Part shown: positions 25,449 through 35,800 of the stretch, piece by piece
How the letters are laid out: every line of letters begins with the position of its first letter
Numbering within the stretch: position 1 is the stretch's first letter
Assembly: GCA_964019135.1 (NCBI GenBank)
Contig: OZ025248.1
Coordinates: 54,367,670-54,431,669 of the forward strand
Reading direction: 5' to 3'
Length of the DNA: 64,000 nucleotides
DNA from: Arenicola marina
Taxonomy: Eukaryota > Annelida > Polychaeta > Arenicolidae
The notes under the pieces: generated by a model
Database searches by the model: none
Seen by the model: the letters and a program-made list of their open reading frames with translations, nothing else
What the model was told of the DNA's origin: nothing
Translations under genes and position numbers: made by a program

Positions 25449-26148
25449 AGAAATGCGGTCGGTCATGGAACCGAAAGTAAGAAAGTTTTAGTTTACACGT
25501 ATACGAGGAACTACTTTCCCTACAATATAAAACCACTTTCTTATTTTCCGGATTTTTTTATGTACCAAAAGTGACGTCATCGTGACGCCACGTGCAGCAT
25601 CAGATAACTTTTAGACTCGACACAAGTCATTCCAATTCATATTTCTATGGCATATTAGAACCTCATAGCGATAGCTAGATGGTAAATGGGTCAAAAAGCG
25701 AAAAACGCACTGATGTCATTTATTGCGTTTTCCGCGAAATTTAGGACCTCATTTTACTCGAGCATGACGCATCAAAAAGTGAACAATATATTTTCGTCAT
25801 AATAAATAACAGAGGTACCAGAACCTATATGAAAAATGTAAAAAAATTGCTCAATAAAAATGTAAACTATTTAGATGGTTTCACATCTGTTTGAGGAGGA
25901 ACTTATTCCTATTCTGGAAATGGTTATTTCATCATATGTCCTAATCTATCAGAGAATTAGTCCTGAAGAAGCTGCGTTGTTACATAATGTCTGTCTTTTT
26001 AGTTGTTTCAAGGTAACAAAGCGAAAGAAGTAATATACATAAACATCACACTAAAACAGTTATTAACACTTTATCTATTTTATTTCTATTTTGATCGCCT
26101 TTTTAATTTGTGAAGAACGCCGTCGATTCCACCTTTCGGCTGTCGACC
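25449..26148. other. AT-rich, no supported gene
   Basis: This is A/T-rich sequence with isolated 'gtgacgtcatcgtgacgcca' near 25570. No open frame of note is present. Confidence 0.4.
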
Positions 26149-26302
26149 GAACTGTAGTGCAAGAACTCTAGGATCACTGAATTGTAGTGCAATAACTCTC
26201 TAGGGTCACTGAACTGTAGTGTAATAACTCTCCAGGGTCACTGAACTGTAGTGCAATAACTCTATTGTCACTGAACAGTAGTACAATAACTCTCTATGGT
26301 CA
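26149..26302. repeat. About 32-bp tandem repeat, 5 copies
   Basis: Units of the form 'ctgtagtgcaataactct' plus 'ctagggtcactgaa' repeat five times with small length differences (one unit lacks several bases around 'ctattgtcac'). Confidence 0.85.
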
Positions 26303-27935
26303 CAGATCCGACGCGGGCGCAACAACTTCAGGTGGCGTACGTTGTAACTAGGACTGACTTCGCAAATTCGCTTTAAACACTAATCCCGTTTAGATGTCTG
26401 GTAGTATAATGTACATGTGTAAGGTCTGACTGATGTGTTGATATGTCTACCCTAACTGTAGCTAACCAAGCTTCCATTAAGATCAAAGAAGCTAAAAATT
26501 CCATTTTTTGTTGGCTGCCAAGTGAGGGCTTTAGTCAAGGTGGTCAAATAGGTTTTGTGAACAGCGCCCAAGGCCTATGGTTTCAGACGTTAGTGTCGAT
26601 CCTTCAGACTGTCACGACATTAACGTCTGATTTCCAGGCTACCCTAGCTGACGAAAATGTCCGAGCCAGGCACAACAGACGTAATGCTGCTGATGATGAT
26701 GAGGTGGTGACTGGTGTGTATGTCACTTCTGTACGCACGAAGACAAGACTCAGCCAAGAACCCTCTCGGGGAATTGATACTGGGATGACACACGCCACAG
26801 ATGCAGCTCCGCCTGCTCGCCAAGTGAGCTCCCGGTGAGCGAATAAAACGGCTCCAGACACTCCAGGGGTTCGCACCCCCACTCTGCCGGTCTGTAGTCG
26901 CGACCAACACTTCTCCCACCAGGCGGTTTCCCCAATATACACCAAGGCATCATCTTAGTTTGAGACTGCCATTTATTAACCAGTATCACAGAATACATGT
27001 CCACAAGAATACAAAATATATCTTAAATTTACATCGCCATGAAGATATAACAATATTCTTTTCCACATCATAGAGAATACATTCGACCATTATCAGCAAT
27101 ATAATTTAGATAACCGCAAATATAACAATTGCAAAACGTTGCAGCCACTGCTTTAGTGCACATCATCATAATTCGACTTTATCTAAAAAAGTATCAGAAT
27201 GAAAATAACATAAATTAAGTAACACGACGGTATTGAAAGTGAGAAGACTCTAATCTAAACGATCTAAGATGCCTAGAAGTACCATTCCTGTGTCACTAGC
27301 GACAACGCCCGTAGAATCCTATCTAGAATGCTGGACATCCCTTCAATACAAGCAGTGTAAGAACGCATCATTCAACTGCCGCAACTGTCACCAAAACCCA
27401 GGGAAAGAACCACGGTACATCCTTGCCTGTTGGCTCTTCCAAGTTGTAAGCATGATACAAGTATTCTTCTCTCCCCACGCTATCTTTAATCAATCATAAC
27501 ACGCCATTACTTAAGCCAATCCGTGTCAATATTTTATACCACGTTTGTTTATATTACATTTAGAGCTCAGAAATTTAAGGCATCAGCCATTCAAACTGAA
27601 GTATAATATATACGAGATAATGTCAGCGTCACGTGGACGTTTTTGATCCTTTTCTTTCACATACGATAACACTCGACCACTGAGCCAATTCACAATTCAT
27701 TACCGAACATTTTCATACATTGTGTTCATTGGTAGACATCCGATCACGAGAGCAAAACCACACAAAGAATCTTTAGTTCAGATAGAATAAATAATACGTT
27801 CCCCGCATTAAATATTCTCCTCAGATACAAATCTTTGAATTTACATTAACAAAGTCTCAAGAAGCTGGTTTTACATGCACTTTGGCGAGCCAATGCCCTG
27901 CCCATGCGGAGTTAACAGAATGCTAGACGGCTATG
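26303..27935. other. No supported gene
   Basis: Several 60-130 codon open frames overlap on both strands at 26443-26945, but none has a recognised motif. The region 26960-27900 is AT-rich without any feature I can name. Confidence 0.4.
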
Positions 27936-28915
27936 ACATCACAATACAGGTTGTTGATAGCTATACATGACGTCACAATACAGGTTTTGGATGGCTAGAC
28001 ATGACGTCACAATAGAGGTTGTGGATGGCTATACATGACACTACAATAGAGGTTGTGGATGGCTATACATGACACCACAATAGAGGTTGTGGATGGATAT
28101 ACATGACACCACAATAGAGGTTGTGGATAGCTATACATGACACCACAATAGAGGTTGTGGATGGCTATACATGACGTCACAATAGAGGTTGTGGGTGGCT
28201 ATACATGGCACCACAATAGAGGTTGTGGGATGGCTATACATGACATGACAACAGAGGTTGTGGATGGCTATACATGACACCACAATAGAGGTTGTGGATA
28301 GCTATACATGACACCACAATAGAGGTTGTGGATGGCTATACATGACGTCACAACAGAGGTTGTGGATGGCTATACATGACGTCACAATAGAGGTTGTGGG
28401 TGGCTATACATGGCACCACAATAGAGGTTGTGGATAGCTATGCATGACATCACAATAGAGATTGTGGATGGCTATACATGACACCACAATAGAGGTTGTG
28501 GATAGCTATACAGGACACCACAATATAGGTTGTGGATGGCTACACATGACGTCACAAAAGAGGTGGTGGGTGGCTATACATGACGTCACAATAGAGGTTG
28601 TGGGTGGCTATACATGGCACCACAATAGAGGTTGCGGAAGGCTATACATGACGTCACAATAGAGGTTGTGGATGGTTATACATGACGTCACAATAGAGGT
28701 TGCGGAAGGCTATACATGACGTCACAATAGAGGTTGCGGAAGGCTTACATGACGTCACAATACAGGTTGCGGAAGGCTATACATGACATCACAATACAGG
28801 TTGTGGATGGCTATACATGACATCACAATACAGGTTGTGAATGGCTATACATGACGTCACAATACAGGTTGTGGATAGCTATACATGACGTCACAATACA
28901 GGTTGTGGTGAGCTA
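27936..28915. repeat. 34-bp minisatellite with CRE palindrome, about 28 copies
   Basis: Units consist of 'gttgtggatggctatacatg' followed by 'acgtcacaatagag' or 'acaccacaatagag'. In about half the units the junction reads TGACGTCA, the full palindromic CREB/ATF site. The others have 'tgacaccac' or 'tgacatcac', mostly single changes that remove the central CpG. The period is 34 bp with few indels. Confidence 0.93.
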
Positions 28916-29834
28916 TGCATATGAAGGAACATGGCGATTAAGGTAATTAATACTGTTACGAAGCGGACAACAGAACAGAGATATCACCGCTCCTGCATGA
29001 CGCCGTCAAGAGCAATGACGTCACAATGCCTCCCACAATACAACGCGTCAGAATTAAGTTGTGCACCAACAAGCGGTCAGAGGCCGGTTTACCATATAGC
29101 TGCGATTACCTTTGAAATTAACATGTTTACATCTATACAGCATCATATGTTCCCTGTTTATGCATGCATATATTGTTCTGTGAAATATGATGCAGGCATA
29201 CAACTCCACAGGAGCGTCGCAGTGGGGATCAGTACTTGGGCTCGCAATATATTGGTGACCAAATGGACAGTCAGTTAGTATCATGCACGTTATTAATAGC
29301 GGGCTGGCCATAAAGAATTCACATGATCTGTGGTGACGTCAATCGAGGGACGTGGCAACCATTTCGGTCACACGACGTCTTCTGATTCGCTGAAAGAAGG
29401 AAAATTAAACAATCCGTTTAACATGCAGATTGTCGATGTTATCAGAATGGGGCAAGGCTGCAGATGCACGGCTGTAGAGGCACGGCTCCGGGGAAACGGT
29501 CCCCAGGGCCGTGCCTGAAGCCGAAAAATACTTAACTAATCTTAAAAGAGTGATTATAGTTTGTTGTGATTATATCATGCAAATAGTGAATTAATGATTT
29601 TGGTCATATTCTCATTATAGTTCACCACCACAAAACTCAGATATAAGAAAACGTGTTAAATATCTCCTTACCATACTTGACTATCTTATGGTATGATAAT
29701 GATGCATGCATGATAGCGGTTCTCGATGCCAGATATATAGAACAGATAACAGATATATATATAAGCAAAGTGCAGGCCATATACGAGACAAAAGAGTCTT
29801 GCAAGCAACCTGTTCCCGGTTAAAAGGCGACCGA
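28916..29834. other. No supported gene
   Basis: Open frames of 62-115 codons on both strands have no recognised product. The sequence has repeated 'agatatat' phrases near 29730-29760. Nothing else is seen. Confidence 0.4.
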
Positions 29835-30130
29835 TGTCATAGGGGACCCATATCTATACAAATTTTGCCCATTATGGGCGCGTTGGCGCCCCATATCTAT
29901 ACATGCTGCCCATTATGAGGGCGTTGGCGCCCCATATCTATACATTTTGCCCATTAAGTGCGCGTTGGGGCCCCATATCTATACATTCTGCCCATTATGA
30001 GCGCGTTGGGGCCCCATATCTATACATTCCGCCCATTATGAGCGCGTTGGGGCCCCATATCTATACATTCCGCCCATTATGAGCGCGTTGGGGCCCCATA
30101 TCTATACATTCTGCCAATTATAAGCGCATT
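29835..30130. repeat. About 41-bp minisatellite, 7 copies
   Basis: Units contain 'ccccatatctatacattctg' and 'cccattatgagcgcgttgggg'-type sequence (split by one variable base). Copies at the left edge have 'ggcgcc' where later ones have 'ggggcc'. Confidence 0.88.
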
Positions 30131-30518
30131 GGTGACCCATGCATCGAGGCATTATGATGAGGGAGGCGGTATCTCCATGCGTGTTTCACCTGCAAGACAC
30201 TGACCATGGCCTTGGCTTTGGCGAACTTACACACTGTGCGGTCGGTGACCATTTCTCAGATGCGCTATTTCAATTAGGACTACATAATCGTCAGTTCTGT
30301 TGTTCATGTGACCCTGTCGTGACGTAGGCGCGAGTGTCGAGTTGTTGATCGACCGGGAGTGGTTAACCATTGTTATTGCCTACATCGTGTTGCTACCAGC
30401 CAAGAATAACGCTGACTAGGCGGCGTCTCGTCATTCCTCCGTCCCATACAATTACACGAGGTGTCTGTCCCTCTGATAGGTAGGTACCTTGTATGGGAAC
30501 AAAAGCCGCCCTGACTGA

Positions 30519-30694
30519 CCAGCCAGCCAGCCAGCCAGTCAGCCAGCAAGCCAGTCAAACAGCCAGCCAGGCAGTCAGCCAAACAGCCAGCCAGCCAGTC
30601 AAACAGCCAGCCAATCAGCCAGCCAGACAGTCATCCAGCCAGCCAGTAAACCAGCCAGCCAGCCTGTTAGCCAGCCAGCCAGCCAGCCAGCCAG
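30519..30694. repeat. CCAG/TCAG short tandem repeat
   Basis: This is an imperfect (CCAG)n array with interspersed 'tcag', 'aaac' and 'caag' units. The plus-strand frame through it encodes Gln/Pro/Ala/Ser repeats and is not treated as a gene. Confidence 0.9.
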
Positions 30695-31600
30695 GTCAGT
30701 CTTCAGAAGCTAGCCTCCGTCATGACGCCTACACCCAGGGGCCTGAACACATAATCTGACCGACATCTTGTAACGCCACACCTCCCAACAGAACATAAAT
30801 AAGGAACGCTGATATGGTATCACAGACCTAATTATCCACCCACTAGTTCCGCCGTACAAAAGGCACGATGCCACATCACGATAGACTCGCTACGAACCAA
30901 CTAGCGTCTCAACCAATAACCTGGATACCTATCGTATTATTGAGGCAAGCTGGCAAATAAGGGAACTACTTAATGCGAGTGAAAGCGCAGGGCGATGCAA
31001 GCGAGATATCTGCGATATATCTGTCTGTAAGGATGCATGGCAAGGCTCAGCATAGTCACCTAAATAGGGCAGCAAGAGTTTTGTGAGCAGACAGGTAAAG
31101 TCAATAATTTTTTTCTTCAAAATCAGCTGTTCTAAGCACCACCCTATGTACATCTTCTCTGTATGTCTCGATCGGGTATTACAAACCCCCCTCCCTTCTG
31201 TAAGTCTGGCTTGGCTGTTTACAAACAGCGCCCCCTGTCGTGTGTTTGGCTCGGCGTGTTCTTACTAAAGACCCACATCCTTAAAGATCAAACTACCGTC
31301 ATCATATTCCAAATGTCCCACACATCAAAATAATAATACAGACCTGCGACTTTAACATTGCTGGTGGTGCGCCGTTCTGAGATATATGTCGCCCAGTCAT
31401 GTTAGTGTAACATCCTGCTGAACCAAATTATACATGATCATATCGGCCTTCTGTTTAAATGGCGGGAATACTGACTGACAATGTTAGTGGCGAAGTATAT
31501 CAATTTTTATAGCATTTTATTTAAAGCTACCAGATATACCTTTTCCAGGTGAAGTACTGATTATAGCAACTGACAAGAGTTGGCATCAGACCAACGAGAA
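30695..31600. other. Intergenic sequence downstream of the CNK gene
   Basis: No coding exon is seen. On the minus strand an AATAAA hexamer lies at 31516-31521, about 1.1 kb past the last coding exon of the CNK gene. It could be its poly(A) signal, but this is one common hexamer and is not proof. Confidence 0.35.
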
Positions 31601-31605
31601 TACGT

Positions 31606-32240
31606 GGGCTAATTCACGATACTGGCATCTGTCTCAGAGAGGTCATTCCCGAGACTACAGCACCTGTCTCATGGGGCTAATTCACGAGACGACAGCACAT
31701 GGCTCAGGGCGCTAATTCACGAGACTACAGCACATGGCTCAGGACGCTGATTCACGAGACTACAGCACCTGTCTCACGGCGTTAATTCACGAGAGTACAG
31801 CACCTGTCTCCTTGCGCTAATTCACGAGACTACAGCACATGGCTCAGGGCGCTAATTCACCAGACTACAGCACCTGTCTCACGGCGCTAATTCACGAGAG
31901 TACAGCACCTATCTCACGGCGCTAATTCACGAGAGTACAGCACCTGTTTCATGGCGCTAATTCACGAGACTACAGCACATGCCTCATGGTGCTAATTCAC
32001 GAGACTACAGCACATGGCTCAGGGCGCTAGTTCACCAGACTACAGCACCTGTCTCACGGCGCTAATTCACGAGAGTACAGCACCTGTCTCACGGCGCTAA
32101 TTCACGACAGTACAGCACCTGTTTCATGGCGCTAATTCACGAGACTACAGCACATGGCTCATGGCGCTAATTCACGAGACTACAGCACATGGCTCATGGC
32201 GTTAATTCACGAGACTACAGCATATGTTTCAAGGCGCTAA
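31606..32240. repeat. 36-bp minisatellite, about 17 copies
   Basis: Units contain 'gcgctaattcacgagactac' followed by 'agcacatggctcaggg' or 'agcacctgtctcacgg'. The two unit types alternate irregularly. The array ends where the next minisatellite starts ('ctgagccagcctgcc'). Confidence 0.9.
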
Positions 32241-32249
32241 CTGAGCCAG

Positions 32250-32630
32250 CCTGCCTAGCGGTGTGCCAGGCCCCAGCCTGGCGGTGAGTAGGGCCCCAGC
32301 CTAGCGGTGTGCCGGGCCCCAGCCTGGCGGTGTGCCGGGCCCCAGCCTAGCGGTGTGCCGGGCCCCAGCCTGGCGGTGAGCAGGGCCCCAGCCTAGCGGT
32401 GTGCCGGGCCCCAGCCTGGCGGTGAGCAGGGCCCAGCCTAGCGGTGTGCCGGGCCCCAGCCTAGCGGTGTGCCGGGCACCAGCCTGGCGGTGAGCAGGGC
32501 CCCAGCCTGGCGGTGTGCCGGGCCCCAGCCTAGCGGTGTGCCGGGCCCCAGCCTGGCGGTGAGCAGGGCCCCAGCCTGGCGATGTGCCGGGAACCAGCCT
32601 GGCGGTGAGCAGGGCCCCAGCCTGGTGTGC
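32250..32630. repeat. 23-bp minisatellite in alternating pairs, about 16 copies
   Basis: Units of the form 'agcctggcggtgagcagggc' and 'agcctagcggtgtgccgggc', each followed by 'ccc', alternate so the effective period is often 46 bp. The array ends about 20 bp from the last CNK exon, so it lies in its 3' UTR or in a further intron. Confidence 0.92.
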
Positions 32631-32649
32631 CGAGTCTCAGCCTCGTGTG

Positions 32650-32802
32650 TTACCTGGGTGTGTCGCTGCTGCCCTCAATCTCCTCCTCATACAACATCTC
32701 GATGATGTCGGGGTGGTTCCGGCGGAAGTCGGTCACACTACCGACCGTCAGGTCACCCGCCGACAGGAAGCCGTCAATCACGGCCAACTCTCGCTCCTTC
32801 TC
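32650..32802 (-). CDS. CNK exon 12: end of C-terminal coiled coil
   Basis: Translation begins EKERELAVIDGFLSAGDL and continues through FRRNHPDIIEMLYEEE. It matches the CNKSR2/IPCEF1 segment '[36 protein letters not shown]' in spacing and character. The frame ends DTPR followed by TAA at 32650-32652. The same bases form a donor-like AG/GTAACA, so either the protein stops here or the exon ends at 32654 and splices on; I prefer the stop. The acceptor 'cacgttccag' at 32803 lies about 20 bp from the 33-bp minisatellite that fills the intron. Confidence 0.8.
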   Translation of the reverse strand, partial: EKERELAVIDGFLSAGDLTVGSVTDFRRNHPDIIEMLYEEEIEGSSDTPR

Positions 32803-35800
32803 CTGGAACGTGACGTGGAACGTACTCACATACAGTCAGTCTTGTCATTGCTCGTTGCTCACATACAGTCAGTCTTGTCATTGCTCGTTGCTCACATACA
32901 GTCAATCTTGTCATTGCTCGTTGCTCACATACAGTCAGTCTTGTCATTGCTCGTTGCTCACATACAGTCAGTCTTGTCATTGTTCGTTGCTCACATACAG
33001 TCAGTCTTGTCATTGCTCGTTGCTCACATACAGTCAGTCTTGTCATTGCTCGTTGCTCACATACAGTCAGTCTTGTCATTTCTCGTTGCTCACATACAGT
33101 CAGTCTTGTCATTGCTCGTTGCTCACATACAGTCAGTCTTGTCATTGCTCGTTGCTCACATACAGTCAGTCTTGTCATTGCTCGTTGCCTACATACAGTC
33201 AGTCTTGTCATTGGTCGTTCCTTACATACAGTCAGTCTTGTCATTGCTCGTTGCTCACATACAGTCAGTCTTGTCATTGCTCGTTGCTCACATACAGTCA
33301 GTCTTGTCATTGCTCGTTGCTCACATACAGTCAGTCTTGTCATTGCTCGTTGCTTACATACAGTCAGTCTTGTCATTGCTCGTTGCTCACATACAGTCAG
33401 TCTTGTCATTGCTCGTTGCCTACATACAGTCAGTCTTGTCATTGCTCGTTCCTTACATACAGTCAGTCTTGTCATTGCTCGTTGCTCACATACAGTCAGT
33501 CTTGTCATTGCTCGTTGCTTACATACAGTCAGTCTTGTCATTGCTCGTTGCTCACATACAGTCAGTCTTGTCATTGCTCGTTGTTTACATACAGTCAGTC
33601 TTGTCATTGCTCGTTGCTCACATACAGTCAGTCTTGTCATTGCTCGTTGCTCACATACAGTCAGTCTTGTCATTGCTCGTTGCTCACATACAGTCTGTCT
33701 TGTCATTGCTCGTTGCTCACATACAGTCAGTCTTGTCATTGCTCGTTGCTCACATACAGTCAGTCTTGTCATTGCTCGTTGCTCACATACAGTCAGTCTT
33801 GTCATTGCTCGTTGCTCACATACAGTCAGTCTTGTCATTGCTCGTTGCTCACATACAGTCAGTCTTGTCATTGCTCGTTGCTCACATACAGTCAGTCTTG
33901 TCATTGCTCGTTGCTCACATACAACCTGTCTTGTCATTGCTCGTTGCTCACATACAGTCAGTCTTGTCATTGCTCGTTGCTCACATACAGTCAATCTTGT
34001 CATTGCTCGTTGCTTACATACAGTCAGTCTTGTCATTGCTCGTTGCTTACATACAGTCAATCTTGTCATTGCTCGTTGCTTACATACAACCTGTCTTGTC
34101 ATTGCTCGTTGCTTACATACAGTCAGTCTTGTCATTGCTCGTTGCTTACATACAGTCAGTCTTGTCATTGCTCGTTGCTCACATACAACCTGTCTTGTCA
34201 TTGCTCGTTGCTCACATACAGTCAGTCTTGTCATTGCTCGTTGCTCACATACAGTCAATCTTGTCATTGCTCGTTGCTTACATACAGTCAGTCTTGTCAT
34301 TGCTCGTTGCTTACATACAGTCAATCTTGTCATTGCTCGTTGCTCACATACAGTCAGTCTTGTCATTGCTCGTTGCTTACATACAGTCAGTCTTGTCATT
34401 GCTCGTTGCTCACATACAGTCAGTCTTGTCATTGCTCGTTGCTCACATACAGTCAGTCTTGTCATTGCTCGTTGCATACATACAGTCAGTCTTGTCATTG
34501 CTCGTTGCTCACATACATTCAGTCTTGTCATTGCTCGTTGCTTACATACAGTCAGTCTTGTCATTGCTCGTTGCTCACATACAGTCTCGTCATTGCTCGT
34601 TGCTTGCATACAGTCAGTCTTGTCATTGCTCGTTGCCTACATAGAGTCTGTCTTGTCATTGCTCGTTGCTCACATACAGTCAGTCTTGTCATTGCTCGTT
34701 GCTCACATACAGTCAGTCTTGTCATTGCTCGTTGCTCACATACTGTCAGTCTTGTCATTGCTCGTTGCTCACATACAGTCAGTCTTGTCATTGCTCGTTG
34801 CTCACATACTGTCAGTCTTGTCATTGTTCATTGCTAACATACAACGGGTTTTGTATATGTCCATATACAACCGGTATATTACCGGGGAAAACTTGTTAAG
34901 AAAAACCAATAACTGTCCTAGTCATAATGGAAGCATGTAGGTTCCAGTCATATTCTGTGAGTCAAGGAATCCTTTCCGCTAGAGATAGTTCGCAATATCC
35001 ATAAAGAAAGTCAAAACTTACCCGTAATGTCCTCTTTAAGCCTTGTAATTTCCTCTGGAAGCTGACTTCTTTACTATTTCGTATTTTTAGTTTTTCCGTT
35101 TTCGTTAAAGTGCTTTTCCGCTGTTGCTTAACATTGACGCCGTCAAAGTCAAGGTCGGCGCGACGCAGGTTCTGGAACTCAGCGACTAGTTCATCGGTTG
35201 ACTGAGATAAATCTGGAAAAGTAACATACTATGGTTACGGGTGGCTACCAGTGAAAACCACGCGTCTGGGTCTGAATGGTTGGTTGTTTGTACATTCAGG
35301 ACGCTTTAACCACTTCTGGTCATATCACGTCAACGGGAAAAGGGAGGGAGAGTGGAGCCATGTCCCCGAGGTAACTCCCTACTGTTTGCGAAGAAGGACA
35401 AGGGATCTTTATCCTGCGACCGCACAGACATGGCCACAACAGGGCTCGAACCAGGATCTCAATGGAAGTGTACCGATGAAGTTCCTACGGACTGTTTGGC
35501 GTGGAGAAGCCATACCTACCCTCCCTACTGCTGGACGGACTTGGACTCGCCCTCGGGGTGGGAGGACTGTTTGGCGTGGAGAAGCCATACCTACCCTCCC
35601 TACTGCTGGACGGACTTGGACTCGCCCTCGGGGTGGGAGGACTGTTTGGCGTGGAGAAGCCATACCTACCCTCCCTACTGCTGGACGGACTTGGACTCGC
35701 CCTCGGGGTGGGAGGACTGTTTGGCGTGGAGAAGCCATACCTACCCTCCCTACTGCTGGACGGACTTGGACTCGCCCTCGGGGTGGGAGGACTGTTTGGC

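Noticed and set aside
30493-30759. Gln/Pro/Ala/Ser-rich 88-codon protein
   Set aside because: It is a (CCAG)n short tandem repeat.
32584-34837. Plus- and minus-strand open frames of 611-736 codons of HIQSVLSLLVA, YSQSCHCSLLT and RLTVCEQRAMT repeats
   Set aside because: These are the 33-bp array inside the last CNK intron; three frames on two strands are open at once.
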